From Clostridium moniliforme (lineage in GTDB: Bacteria; Bacillota; Clostridia; Clostridiales; Clostridiaceae): a stretch of DNA of 64,000 nt. The DNA lies in NCBI RefSeq assembly GCF_017873235.1, contig NZ_JAGGJZ010000005.1, positions 62,001 to 126,000 of the forward strand, given 5' to 3'. The notes under the pieces were generated by a model. That model saw nothing but the letters and a program-made list of their open reading frames with translations. It searched no databases and was not told the origin of the DNA. The position numbers were made by a program, and so were the translations under genes. Numbering within the stretch: the stretch's first letter is position 1; the number at the start of each line of letters is the position of its first letter. Shown one piece after another: positions 27,672-36,832 of this stretch.

Positions 27672-28328
27672 ATGAACGATTATAAAAGATGGTATTATAC
27701 AGCTAAAGCTAAAAGAACTGTACAAGCATTAAAAGAAAAAAAGTATGATGCTGTTATTGTGGAGAATTTAGAAGAAGCAAAGAAGTTAGTTCTCGAATCA
27801 ATTCCTGAAGGATCATCAGTTGCGATGGGGGGATCAGTAACATTAAATGCAATGGACATGATATCCACAATTAGAAATGGAAATTATAAGTTCTTTGATA
27901 GATTTGATCCAAATTTAACTTTTAAAGAAGAAGTTGAAGTTTATAGACAAGGAATGTTAGCAGATTATTTTTTAAGTAGTACAAATGCGATAACAGAAGA
28001 TGGAATGCTTGTAAATGTTGACTGTTCAGGGAATAGAGCTGCAAGTATGATTTTTGGGCCTAAACATGTAATCGTTGTAGCAGGATTTAATAAGATTGTT
28101 AAAAATTTAGATGAAGCTTTAAAGAGATTAAAAGAAATTGCTCCTATGAATTGTAAACGTCTAAAGGGACATAATGTAGCTCCTTGTGTTCAAAATGGAG
28201 AATGCACAGGAGGCGTTGGTTGTAATATAAAACAGAGAATGTGTAATTATATATCAATTGTTGAACACGGTGGAAAATTTGAAGGAAGATTTAAAATAAT
28301 AATTGTTTTAGACGAAGTTGGATTTTAA
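27672..28328 (+). CDS. LUD-domain (LutC/YkgG-like) protein
   Basis: A 218-residue protein with a LUD domain, known from the lactate utilisation proteins LutB and LutC. VAMGGSVTLNAMDMI and FGPKHVIVVAGFNKIVKNLDEAL are typical. A Cys-rich tail (C at GHNVAPCVQNGECTGGVGC and QRMC) could bind metal or a cluster. Its place between kduD and a second GH88 gene suggests a redox task tied to uronate use, but no lutA or lutB partners are here. It could be a general housekeeping oxidoreductase. GGAGGAG precedes the ATG. Confidence 0.82.
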   Translation: MNDYKRWYYTAKAKRTVQALKEKKYDAVIVENLEEAKKLVLESIPEGSSVAMGGSVTLNAMDMISTIRNGNYKFFDRFDPNLTFKEEVEVYRQGMLADYFLSSTNAITEDGMLVNVDCSGNRAASMIFGPKHVIVVAGFNKIVKNLDEALKRLKEIAPMNCKRLKGHNVAPCVQNGECTGGVGCNIKQRMCNYISIVEHGGKFEGRFKIIIVLDEVGF

Positions 28329-28384
28329 ATAATTTAAATAGGTTATAAGGGCGTAAATAAAAATAATTAAGAGGTGTGTTATTT

Positions 28385-29602
28385 ATGAAAATAAAAAAAA
28401 TAGAACCAATTAAGGATAGAGAAAAATTTTTAAGTCAAAAACTTTTAACTAAAGAAGAAGTTAAAAATGCTATAGAAGATTGTATAAAGATAATAGAAAA
28501 GAATATGAAAAAGTTTCCTGGGGATAAATTTCCAGATTCATCAAGTGTAGATTATAAATATCCTGTTATAGAAAATGTTGAATGGACAACAGGTTTCTGG
28601 ACAGGAATGTTATGGCTTGCTTATGAATATACAGGAGATAATAAGTTTAGAAAGTTAGCGGAAGAAAATATACAATCATTTAAGCATAGATTAGATAATT
28701 TAATAGAACTTGGACATCACGACTTAGGATTCTTATATACAACAACTTGTGTTAGTGCTTATAAACTTACAGGAGATGAGCTTCCAAGAGAAGTTGCTAT
28801 AAAAGCTGCAAAACAATTAATTACAAGATATCAAGAAAAGGGAGATTTCATACAAGCTTGGGGACCGCTTGGAGCAAAGGATAATTATAGATTAATAATA
28901 GATTGCTTAATGAATATTCCTTTACTATATTGGGCAGCAGAAGAAACTGGAGAAAAGGATTTATATAATAAAGCATATAATCACTATAAAACAGCTTGCG
29001 ATAATGTAATAAGAGAAGATGGATCAAGTTTCCATACATTCTTCTTTAATAATGAAACTGGTGAACCACTAAGAGGTGCGAAAAGACAAGGATACTCAGA
29101 TGAATCTACTTGGTCAAGAGGACAAGCATGGGGAATTTATGGAGTACCACTAACTTATAAATACACAAAAGATAAAAACGCAAAAAATCTTTTTGAAGCA
29201 GTAACTAATTTTTATTTAAATAGATTACCTGAGGATTTCGTATGTTATTGGGATTTAATATTTAGTGATGAAGGAAATATTCCAACAGATTGTAAAGTAG
29301 AAGATCAATCAAGAGATACATCTTCAGCAGCAATCGCAGTTTGTGGAATAAATGAAGCCAACAAACATTTAGAAGAAACAGATGAAAATAAATTAGTTTA
29401 CAAGTATGCAATGCATGCAATATTAAGATCTTTAATAGAAAATTATGCAGCTAAACCAGATTCAGATTCTGAAGCATTATTACTACATGGAACTTATGCA
29501 GTTCATGCTAACAGAGGAATTGATGAAGGAACTATATGGGGAGATTACTATTACCTAGAAGCATTAATGAGATTCTATAAGGATTGGGATTTATACTGGT
29601 AA
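28385..29602 (+). CDS. unsaturated glucuronyl hydrolase, GH88 (second copy)
   Basis: A 405-residue paralogue of the enzyme at 24697-25881, with the same motifs: NVEWTTGFWTGMLWLAYEYT, HHDLGFLYT, RLIIDCLMNIPLLYWA and GQAWGIYG. It is slightly longer, with an extra loop around DEGNIPTDCKVEDQSRDT near residue 305. The two copies may differ in preference for sulfated or unsulfated disaccharides; that is inference. The start is ATG 28385 after AGAGGTG. It lies 46 bases before the PTS IIC gene, as in streptococcal hyaluronan loci. Confidence 0.92.
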   Translation: MKIKKIEPIKDREKFLSQKLLTKEEVKNAIEDCIKIIEKNMKKFPGDKFPDSSSVDYKYPVIENVEWTTGFWTGMLWLAYEYTGDNKFRKLAEENIQSFKHRLDNLIELGHHDLGFLYTTTCVSAYKLTGDELPREVAIKAAKQLITRYQEKGDFIQAWGPLGAKDNYRLIIDCLMNIPLLYWAAEETGEKDLYNKAYNHYKTACDNVIREDGSSFHTFFFNNETGEPLRGAKRQGYSDESTWSRGQAWGIYGVPLTYKYTKDKNAKNLFEAVTNFYLNRLPEDFVCYWDLIFSDEGNIPTDCKVEDQSRDTSSAAIAVCGINEANKHLEETDENKLVYKYAMHAILRSLIENYAAKPDSDSEALLLHGTYAVHANRGIDEGTIWGDYYYLEALMRFYKDWDLYW

Positions 29603-29648
29603 AAATTAAATTTTACATATTGTCGAATAATTGAAAGGATGTGGAACA

Positions 29649-30458
29649 ATGACAATATCACTAGCACAAGCTATCATAATAGGATTATTTTCAGGTATAT
29701 GTTTAGCTGGTCAAATGCTTGGAATTTACACAAACCGTTCACTTGTACTTTCCTTAGGGATAGGAATAATTTTAGGAGATATTCCAACAGCTCTTGCAAT
29801 GGGAGCAATTGGAGAAATGGCATTCCTAGGATTTGGAGTTAGTATCTGTGGAGCAGCTCCTCCAAACCAATTAGGACCTGGTGTAATAGGTACTTTATTA
29901 GCAATTACAATGAAGAATAGTGGAGTTACTGTTGAACAAGCATTAGCTTTATCTTTCCCATTTGCAGTAGCAGTTCAGTTCTTAGTTACTCTTTCTTATA
30001 CACTATCAACTCCAGCAGGAGCTTGGATGAATAAGGAACTTAAGAAAGGACATTTTTTAAGATTTAGAATACTAGCTCATAGTTGCGTTATTATGTTATT
30101 TGTTTTTGGATTCTTAGTAGGATTTGGTTCAGCAGTAAGTATGCCAACAGTTAAGTACATAATATCATTAATTCCAAAATGGTTAATGAAGGGAATTACA
30201 GTTGCAGGAGGAATGTTACCAACAGCAGGATTCGCAATAGTAATGGATAAGTTAACTAATGGAGAAAAGAAGTATTTAGCATATGTAGTTTTAGGATATG
30301 TATGTATGTCATACTTTAAGTTACCAATACTAGGATTAGCATTTGTAGGAATAATATTTGCTATATATGACTACTTCTCACGTCAAGCACGTAATAAAGC
30401 TATACAAGAAGCAGTAAGTGCTGCTACAGAGAATAAATTAGCTCAGGAAATAAAATAA
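29649..30458 (+). CDS. PTS mannose-family subunit IIC
   Basis: A 269-residue membrane protein of the EIIC mannose/sorbose/N-acetylgalactosamine family. ISLAQAIIIGLFSGICLAGQM, the GDIPTALAMGAIGEMAFLG stretch and GAAPPNQLGPGVIG are characteristic. With EIID it forms the channel for a sugar, here probably an unsaturated uronide disaccharide. I choose the ATG at 29649, ten bases after GAAAGGA. EIIA and EIIB are not in the neighbourhood. Confidence 0.9.
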   Translation: MTISLAQAIIIGLFSGICLAGQMLGIYTNRSLVLSLGIGIILGDIPTALAMGAIGEMAFLGFGVSICGAAPPNQLGPGVIGTLLAITMKNSGVTVEQALALSFPFAVAVQFLVTLSYTLSTPAGAWMNKELKKGHFLRFRILAHSCVIMLFVFGFLVGFGSAVSMPTVKYIISLIPKWLMKGITVAGGMLPTAGFAIVMDKLTNGEKKYLAYVVLGYVCMSYFKLPILGLAFVGIIFAIYDYFSRQARNKAIQEAVSAATENKLAQEIK

Positions 30459-30470
30459 GGGGGGCTTAGA

Positions 30471-31307
30471 ATGGAATCTCAAATAACAACAAATGAAACT
30501 AGTACAAAAAGTGTATTTAAGTTCAAAGATTACTTAAAGGTTGGATTTCGTACTTATTTAGCACAGGATATATTCAATTATGGTACTTACATGGGACATT
30601 GCTGGGCTTATGTAATGTGGCCTGCTTATAAAAAGTTATATGGAAATGATAAACAAAAACTTATTAATGTTACTTTAGATAATACTGAATTCTTTAATAC
30701 TAATATGCAAGTTATGGCATTTATAACAAGTCTTTATATGGCAATGTTAGATAATGGTGAAACTTTAGATGAAGCTCGTTCTATAAAATTATCTCTAATG
30801 GGACCAATTGGAGGAATTGGTGGAGCAATTTCACAATTTGGATTAGCTATGATCTTTGCCAGTGTTGGTGCTTCAATGGCTTCGCAAGGATTGATTTTAG
30901 GACCAATATTCTTCTTCGTTTGTATGAACCTTTGTGTATTTGGTTTAAAGATACTTACTACTTGGCTTGGTTATAAATTAGGAACAAATGTTATGGCTGG
31001 ATTAAAAGAAAAGATGAAAGACATAACTGACAGTGTTTCAATAGTTGGTGTTACAGTAATCTCTGGTCTTATAGTTCACTTCACACATATAAAGCTAGGT
31101 TTACAATATTCAACATTAGTAAATGGAAAAACTCAAGTTGTTAAGATTCAAGAAATATTAGATAAAATATTACCTAATATGTTACCAGTTGTATTTGCTA
31201 CAATAATATTTATTTTAATTCACAAATATAAATTCAATATGTATAAATTACTAGGAATTGTATTTGGGATAGCAATACTTGGATCAGTTTGTGGAATATT
31301 AGTATAA
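30471..31307 (+). CDS. PTS mannose-family subunit IID
   Basis: A 278-residue EIID. KDYLKVGFRTYLAQDIFNYGTYMGHCWAY and NTNMQVMAFITSLYMAML are family hallmarks, as is SIKLSLMGPIGGIGGA. It pairs with the IIC encoded 13 bases upstream. GGGGGG-like site AAGGGGGGC precedes the ATG. The yajC-like gene follows 18 bases later. Confidence 0.92.
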   Translation: MESQITTNETSTKSVFKFKDYLKVGFRTYLAQDIFNYGTYMGHCWAYVMWPAYKKLYGNDKQKLINVTLDNTEFFNTNMQVMAFITSLYMAMLDNGETLDEARSIKLSLMGPIGGIGGAISQFGLAMIFASVGASMASQGLILGPIFFFVCMNLCVFGLKILTTWLGYKLGTNVMAGLKEKMKDITDSVSIVGVTVISGLIVHFTHIKLGLQYSTLVNGKTQVVKIQEILDKILPNMLPVVFATIIFILIHKYKFNMYKLLGIVFGIAILGSVCGILV

Positions 31308-31324
31308 AATAAGGAAGATTTTAT

Positions 31325-31615
31325 ATGAAAGATGCAATAATTATAGGGTTTATGCTAACTGTACTACTTTACTTTTTATATAACACAATAATTTTTCCAT
31401 CAATAAATCAAAAAAAATTTATTAAACAACAAAAAAATATGAAAGATTTTCAAGATGGATTAAAAGTATCAGACAACGTATTAACTATGTCTGGAATGTA
31501 TGGAGTTATAGTTAAAATTAACAAAAATATTGTGTCATTAAAAATATCACCAGATGTTGTAGTAAAGATAGATAAATCTACAGTAGTAGGGATGAGTAAA
31601 GAAAAAATATTTTAA
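31325..31615 (+). CDS. YajC-like membrane protein linked to the PTS genes
   Basis: A 96-residue protein with one N-terminal membrane segment (IIIGFMLTVLLYFLYNTIIF) and the YajC-type cytoplasmic domain SDNVLTMSGMYGVIVKI and VSLKISPDVVVKIDKSTV. YajC normally accompanies SecDF, but a YajC-like gene directly after EIID is also found in streptococcal hyaluronan PTS loci, so this is probably a dedicated partner of the transporter rather than the Sec subunit. Weak ribosome site AAGGAAG. Confidence 0.85.
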   Translation: MKDAIIIGFMLTVLLYFLYNTIIFPSINQKKFIKQQKNMKDFQDGLKVSDNVLTMSGMYGVIVKINKNIVSLKISPDVVVKIDKSTVVGMSKEKIF

Positions 31616-31622
31616 TAAATAG

Positions 31623-31675
31623 AAAATTCCATAGCGCCTATTATTCTTATAAATTTTAGGTGTTATGGAATTTTT
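31623..31675 (+). terminator. Terminator after the yajC-like gene
   Basis: AAAATTCCATAGCGCCT pairs with AGGTGTTATGGAATTTT, including G-U pairs, and a T run follows. It separates the symporter gene from the PTS operon, perhaps with read-through. Confidence 0.75.
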
Positions 31676-31707
31676 AAAATTAAAATATTAAAGAGAGGAG
31701 TAATTAT

Positions 31708-33459
31708 ATGCTATTAACCATTGTATCATTTATATTTTTTACTGCTTTAGTAGCTGTTGCATCCTACATAAAAACAAAGGGAAGCGATACTACTGCTAAA
31801 GGATATTTCTTGGCAGGAAGAGGATTAACAGCTACTGTTATAGCAAGTTCTATGGTTCTTACAAGTTTATCTACAGAACAATTGGTTGGAACTAACGGAT
31901 CATCATATAAAGCTAATTTTTCTATTATGGCATGGACTGTAACATCTATAGTGCCATTAGTAGTACTAGCATTATATTTTTTACCAAAGTATTTAAAGGG
32001 TGGATTTACTACTGTTCCTCAATTTTTTGAAGAAAGATATGATTCAAAAACTAGAAGACTTACATCTGTATTATTTTTATTAGGGTATACATTTGTTATA
32101 ATTCCAGGATCATTATACTCAGGTGCAATAGCTTTTACAAAAATATTTAATGTATCTGAAGTGTTTCATATAAGTTTTTCAGCATCTTTATGGATTGTAA
32201 TATGGATTACTGGAATAATAGGAGGAATATATGCTATTTTTGGTGGATTAAAAGCCGTTGCAGTATCTGATACTTTAAACGGAATTGGTCTTTTTATAGG
32301 AGGATTACTTATTCCTATATTTGGACTTATGTTTTTAGGAAAAGGTGATATCACTTCAGGATTTAATTATATACTAACAAATATTCCAGAGAAACTTAAT
32401 GCTGTTGGAGGACCTCAAGATCCAGCACCATGGACAACAATATTTACTGGAATACTTATAGTTAATTTCTTTTACTGGAGTACAAATCAAGCTATAGTTC
32501 AAAGAACCTTAGCTGCTAAAAACTTAGCAACAGGACAAAAGGGTATATTAATTGCTGGAGTTATGTTATTACTTTTACCTGTTATTTTAAATTTACCAGG
32601 AACAATATCTTATGCTGTATTTGGTAATAGTTTAGAAAATATGGATTTTGCTTATCCAGCATTAGTATCTAAAGTTTTACCTAAACCATTACTAGGATTT
32701 TTTACAGCCACAGTCTTTGGAGCTATACTTAGTACATTTAATTCATTCTTAAATAGTGCAGCTACATTATTTTGTGTAGATATATATAAACCTAAGATAA
32801 ATCCAAATGCTACAGATGAACATCTTATTAAAGTTGCTAAAATTGTAGGAACAATAATAGCGTTAATTTCAATGTTTATAGCACCATTACTTCAATATGG
32901 ATCAGAAGGATTATTCTTATTACTAAAGAGATTTGCTGGCTTTTTCAATATTCCAATAATAGTTCTTGTTTTAATGGGATTTTTAAATAAAACAGTTTCT
33001 GGAAAGGCTGCAAGGATTACTACTTATGTACATATAGTTTTATATTACCTATTAATATGGGTATTTAAAGTTAAGATTAATTTTGCAAATATAATGGGAC
33101 TTTTATTTATATTTGATATAGGCTTAATGTTTGTATTAGGAATTAAATTTAAAAGAAAAGTTCCATATAAAATGAATAAAGAAAATAAATCACATGTTAG
33201 TTTGAATTATTGGGAATACTCTGTATTTTGTAGTATTATGTTAATTGCTGCATTAGTTTATTTATATGCTTTGTTATCACCAATTGGAATAGCAACAAAA
33301 ATTAGAACTAATGATTTTGGTTTTTATTCAATTATATATTGGATTGTAATTACTATAATTGCATTTATTTCTCATAAAAAATTCATGAAAAATAAAGTTA
33401 TAATACAAACTGAAGATGGTAAAGAAGTTAACTCCTTAATTGATAGTACAATTGAATAA
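31708..33459 (+). CDS. sodium:solute symporter (SSS family)
   Basis: A 583-residue membrane protein with about 14 hydrophobic segments. [36 protein letters not shown] and [16 protein letters not shown] identify the SSS family, in the SglT-like sugar branch. It couples sodium entry to uptake of a solute, here plausibly a uronate or oligosaccharide, giving a second import route besides the incomplete PTS. Substrate unproven. AGAGAGGAG precedes the ATG. Confidence 0.9.
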   Translation: MLLTIVSFIFFTALVAVASYIKTKGSDTTAKGYFLAGRGLTATVIASSMVLTSLSTEQLVGTNGSSYKANFSIMAWTVTSIVPLVVLALYFLPKYLKGGFTTVPQFFEERYDSKTRRLTSVLFLLGYTFVIIPGSLYSGAIAFTKIFNVSEVFHISFSASLWIVIWITGIIGGIYAIFGGLKAVAVSDTLNGIGLFIGGLLIPIFGLMFLGKGDITSGFNYILTNIPEKLNAVGGPQDPAPWTTIFTGILIVNFFYWSTNQAIVQRTLAAKNLATGQKGILIAGVMLLLLPVILNLPGTISYAVFGNSLENMDFAYPALVSKVLPKPLLGFFTATVFGAILSTFNSFLNSAATLFCVDIYKPKINPNATDEHLIKVAKIVGTIIALISMFIAPLLQYGSEGLFLLLKRFAGFFNIPIIVLVLMGFLNKTVSGKAARITTYVHIVLYYLLIWVFKVKINFANIMGLLFIFDIGLMFVLGIKFKRKVPYKMNKENKSHVSLNYWEYSVFCSIMLIAALVYLYALLSPIGIATKIRTNDFGFYSIIYWIVITIIAFISHKKFMKNKVIIQTEDGKEVNSLIDSTIE

Positions 33460-33497
33460 TAGTTGTAGTTAGCTTTTATATATTTAAACCCAATATT

Positions 33498-33531
33498 TAT
33501 CTCCCACTAAATTTAGTAGGAGATTTTTTCT
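33498..33531 (+). terminator. Terminator after the symporter gene
   Basis: ATCTCCCACTA and AGTAGGAGAT pair with one bulged base around AATTT, followed by six T. Confidence 0.8.
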
Positions 33532-33647
33532 GTTGTTAAATTAAAAAGTTCTCATCAGATATTAATTTAATAATTATTTTTAGTTAATCTCTAATTAACA
33601 TATTACTTTTATAATAGTAACTAAATTGTAAAAGGAGGAGTTTTATT

Positions 33648-34208
33648 TTGAATTTAAATTTAGAAGTATTTCACCTTATAAATAATCTAGCTTATAAAAA
33701 TGAAATGTTAGATAAGTTTATGATATTTTGTTCAAAATACTTACCATACATCTTTGTATTAATAGTTATTGGTGTATTTATATTAGGAATGAAAAATAAA
33801 AATATAAAATGTAGGAAAGTAGCTGTAAGCACAGCAGTTTTCACTGTTATAAATTTAATTATAAGTTTTATATTAGGTAGTTTGTTTTATGTTAATAGAC
33901 CCTTTGTACATAATAAGGTTAATTTATTATATTATCATAAACCAAATTCATCTTTTCCAAGTGATCATGTTATTGGAACATTAAGTATAGCTTTAGGTCT
34001 TGGAAGTTATAATAAAATATTAGGAACTATACTTACAGTTTTATCTTTATTAGTTGGATTTTCAAGAATATATGTTGGGCATCACTATCCATCAGATGTT
34101 TTAGGTGGTTTTTTATTGGTTATTATAACAAGTTTTATATATAATAATTTATTAAAAGATAAAGTAGAAAGATTATATGAAAATATAGAAGGAAAATTTA
34201 TAAAGTAA
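33648..34208 (+). CDS. PAP2-family phosphatase, undecaprenyl-pyrophosphate phosphatase type
   Basis: A 186-residue membrane protein with about five segments. The three PAP2 motifs are present: KxxxxxxRP-like NRPFVHNK region, PNSSFPSDHVIG with catalytic His, and SRIYVGHHYPSDVLGG. Small PAP2 proteins of this form (BcrC/YbjG) dephosphorylate undecaprenyl pyrophosphate outside the cell to recycle the cell wall lipid carrier. The start is TTG 33648 after AAAGGAGGAG. A dedA-type gene follows 34 bases later. Confidence 0.88.
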   Translation: MNLNLEVFHLINNLAYKNEMLDKFMIFCSKYLPYIFVLIVIGVFILGMKNKNIKCRKVAVSTAVFTVINLIISFILGSLFYVNRPFVHNKVNLLYYHKPNSSFPSDHVIGTLSIALGLGSYNKILGTILTVLSLLVGFSRIYVGHHYPSDVLGGFLLVIITSFIYNNLLKDKVERLYENIEGKFIK

Positions 34209-34242
34209 AAAATAAATTTACTAAAGATAAGGAAGTGTTTAG

Positions 34243-34896
34243 ATGAACTTTATAAATAAATTTATAGATATAGTCTTGCATTTGGACAAGTATCTTGGAG
34301 TATTAATAAATAATTATGGTATATGGGTTTATGTAATATTATTTTTAATAATATTATTAGAAACAGGACTAGTTGTAACACCTTTTTTACCAGGAGATTC
34401 TGTAATATTTGCATCAGCAACATTTGCAGCTTTAGGAGTTTTAAATATTTTTATTATAATGATATCTTTTATTTTTGCAGCTATAATTGGTGATACTATG
34501 AATTATAATATTGGAAAGTATCTTGGAAGAAAATTGCTTGAAAAGAAAGATTCGAAGTTTATAAAGAAAGAGTATATAGATAAAACCAATGAATATTATG
34601 ATAAATATGGAGGCAAAACTATTGTAATAGCAAGGTTTGTTCCTATAGTTCGTACTTTTGCACCTTTTGTAGCTGGTATAGGTTCTATGAAGTATAAAGA
34701 ATTTATATCTTATAATGCCTTAGGGGGAATACTTTGGGTATTTTTAATATCTATTTTAGGATATTTTTTTGGTAATATACCTGTTGTAGCAAAAAACTTT
34801 TCTATAGTTATAATAGGAATAATAATAGTATCAATTCTTCCAGCTTTAATTGGAGTACTTAAAGGAAAGAAATCTTCTAGTGAAAGTATAGAATAA
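34243..34896 (+). CDS. DedA family membrane protein
   Basis: A 217-residue protein with about five membrane segments. LLETGLVVTPFLPGDSVIFASA, GDTMNYNIGKYLGRKL, FVPIVRTFAPFVAGIGSMKY and NALGGILWV are DedA signatures. Some DedA proteins flip undecaprenyl phosphate back to the inner leaflet, which would complement the PAP2 phosphatase encoded just before. Other DedA members act on phospholipids, so the exact lipid is inferred. AAGGAAG precedes the ATG. Confidence 0.9.
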   Translation: MNFINKFIDIVLHLDKYLGVLINNYGIWVYVILFLIILLETGLVVTPFLPGDSVIFASATFAALGVLNIFIIMISFIFAAIIGDTMNYNIGKYLGRKLLEKKDSKFIKKEYIDKTNEYYDKYGGKTIVIARFVPIVRTFAPFVAGIGSMKYKEFISYNALGGILWVFLISILGYFFGNIPVVAKNFSIVIIGIIIVSILPALIGVLKGKKSSSESIE

Positions 34897-34906
34897 TTAT
34901 TTAAAT

Positions 34907-34945
34907 TAGCACAAGTGTCTTATTATAAATACCACACTTGTGCTA
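34907..34945 (+). terminator. Hairpin after the dedA-type gene, probable terminator
   Basis: TAGCACAAGTGT and ACACTTGTGCTA pair over 12 bp around a 14-base loop. The following sequence (TATATTAAT) is only partly T-rich. Confidence 0.6.
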
Positions 34946-35107
34946 TATTAATATAAGATATATCTTATGCTATAATAATTGTTTAATATGTCTAAATGAT
35001 ATATAATTTCATTATATGATATGTATTGATTTATTAAGGTTTATATGAATTTATATGAATTTTTTAGACAATAATACATAATAGTTATAATTGAAAGGAG
35101 AATTTAT

Positions 35108-35632
35108 ATGAAAAATCCAATAGTAACAATTGAAATGGAAAATGGGGGAGTTATAAAAGCTGAATTATATCCAGAAATAGCTCCAAATACAGTTGATAAT
35201 TTTATACATTTAATAAACATGGGATTCTATGATGATTTAATATTTCATAGAGTAATTCCAGGATTTATGATTCAAGGAGGATGTCCAGAAGGCACAGGAA
35301 TGGGTGGCCCTGGATATTCAATAAAGGGAGAATTCTCAAGAAATGGATTTAAAAATGATTTAAAACATACAAAAGGTGTTTTATCAATGGCTAGAGCAAT
35401 GCATCCAGATTCAGCAGGAAGTCAATTCTTTATAATGGTTGCAGACGCACCACATTTAGATGGACAATATGCTTCTTTTGGTAAGGTAATTGAAGGTATG
35501 GACGTTGCAGATAAAATAGTTAAAGAGCCAAGAGATCGTGCTGATAGACCATATGAAGATCAAAGAATTAAAAAGGTTACTGTAGATTTAGGTGATTATT
35601 CTGCAAAAGAACCAAAAATATTAGAAGATTAA
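35108..35632 (+). CDS. peptidyl-prolyl cis-trans isomerase, cyclophilin type
   Basis: A 174-residue cytoplasmic cyclophilin that speeds prolyl bond isomerisation in protein folding. FHRVIPGFMIQGGCPEGTGMGGPGY contains the catalytic Arg and Phe-Met-Gln region, and GVLSMARAMHPDSAGSQFFI the rest of the active site. No signal peptide. AAAGGAG precedes the ATG. Two small genes follow closely. Confidence 0.95.
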   Translation: MKNPIVTIEMENGGVIKAELYPEIAPNTVDNFIHLINMGFYDDLIFHRVIPGFMIQGGCPEGTGMGGPGYSIKGEFSRNGFKNDLKHTKGVLSMARAMHPDSAGSQFFIMVADAPHLDGQYASFGKVIEGMDVADKIVKEPRDRADRPYEDQRIKKVTVDLGDYSAKEPKILED

Positions 35633-35645
35633 GAGGTGGTCTAAG

Positions 35646-36008
35646 ATGAGTAATAAATCATTATTAGTACATGGATTATCAAAAGATGAAATAAATTCAT
35701 TAAGATTATTATCAAAGGTTATAGAAATAACACCAGAAATGGTAGAATTAAAAATTAAAGAAATAGCTGATGGTAAAAATGTTTCTGATGTTGAAGGAAT
35801 TATTGAAATGCCAAATGAAAAGGCAATATTGTTTAATGGTTTTTCAGATAAAGAAGTTCAAGTTCTAGTAAAGAAAATAAGAAGTGCTGTAAAAGGTGGC
35901 GTTCTTGCAGTTGTAACACCAATATCATGTAATTGGTCATTTAAGTATTTACTTACTCATCTTCTAGAAGAAAGAGAATGGTATAAGAAACAACAAAAAG
36001 GAGAGTAG
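35646..36008 (+). CDS. DUF3783 family protein
   Basis: A 120-residue cytoplasmic protein. KAILFNGFSDKEVQVLVKKIR and the closing NWSFKYLLTHLLEEREWYKKQ match the DUF3783 pattern found in clostridia. Function unknown. It starts 14 bases after the cyclophilin stop behind GAGGTGG, and the next gene starts six bases after its own stop, so the three form one unit. Confidence 0.75.
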   Translation: MSNKSLLVHGLSKDEINSLRLLSKVIEITPEMVELKIKEIADGKNVSDVEGIIEMPNEKAILFNGFSDKEVQVLVKKIRSAVKGGVLAVVTPISCNWSFKYLLTHLLEEREWYKKQQKGE

Positions 36009-36014
36009 TAGGTT

Positions 36015-36692
36015 TTGAGTAGAGTTGGAGATAGAATAAAGGAAGCTAGACTTAAAGCTAATATGCCTCAAAAAGCATTAGCTAAAAAGCTTGGAGTTTC
36101 TGAAAAGTATATAAATGAAGTTGAACTTGGAAGAAAAATTGCACAAGAAAGTTTTATTAATAAAGTTTCAAAAGTTTTAAATGCTGATTTAAATGATATT
36201 AGTATGGTAGCTACAGATGAAGATTTAATGGAAGAAAAGAAATCTTTTAGAGAAGTTAATTCTACTTCTAAGAGAAATAATAAATCTAATGAAGTTTGGG
36301 AAAATGCATTTTCTTCAGTGTTAAGAAATGTTCCTATATATGATTACAGTTTAAAAAATATAAAGGGACATAAGGAATTACCTATTCATTCTAATAAAAT
36401 AGAAGGATATAACCAAGATAAGGTTTTATATATTGAGGTTTCTGATGATGAAATGAGTGGATTTAGAATGTTAAAGGGAGATTTAGTATTTGGTCACTTA
36501 GTTACAGAACTTAATCAAAATGGATTTTATTTAGTAGAATATAAGGGAGAAACTAAAATAAGAGAAATTAGAAGATTAGATAACTCAAAAGCCTTACTTA
36601 TGAATAACAGAGGAAGTCTTATGACTGAAACTGTTGAAGTTAGAAACATTAAAGTAATAGCAAAATTAGATAGAATAGAAATTAAACTTTAA
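36015..36692 (+). CDS. XRE-type regulator with degenerate LexA/S24-like domain
   Basis: A 225-residue protein. Residues 5-60 form an XRE helix-turn-helix (RIKEARLKANMPQKALAKKLGVSEKYINEVELGRK). A linker with many Ser, Arg and Asn leads to a C-terminal domain resembling the LexA/CI fold (DDEMSGFRMLKGDLVFG, then GFYLVEYKGETKIREI). The catalytic Ser before Met is replaced by Glu and the catalytic Lys appears to be Arg, so self-cleavage is unlikely. The domain may still bind a ligand or mediate dimers. Start TTG 36015 after AAAGGAG at 35997-36003. Target genes unknown. Confidence 0.75.
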   Translation: MSRVGDRIKEARLKANMPQKALAKKLGVSEKYINEVELGRKIAQESFINKVSKVLNADLNDISMVATDEDLMEEKKSFREVNSTSKRNNKSNEVWENAFSSVLRNVPIYDYSLKNIKGHKELPIHSNKIEGYNQDKVLYIEVSDDEMSGFRMLKGDLVFGHLVTELNQNGFYLVEYKGETKIREIRRLDNSKALLMNNRGSLMTETVEVRNIKVIAKLDRIEIKL

Positions 36693-36798
36693 TTTAAGTC
36701 TATATTTTTATTAAGTGTTGATTTTAGAGTAGCAAAGTTCTATCTGAAATAAACACTAGTTTAAAATATAACATAAGTTAAAAGTTTATATTTAGTAT

Positions 36799-36832
36799 AA
36801 AAGGAGCCATAGGTAACTTGGCTCTTTTTTTG
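36799..36832 (+). terminator. Terminator before the Csp gene
   Basis: AGGAGCCA and TGGCTCTTT pair around a 9-base loop and a T run follows. Confidence 0.85.
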
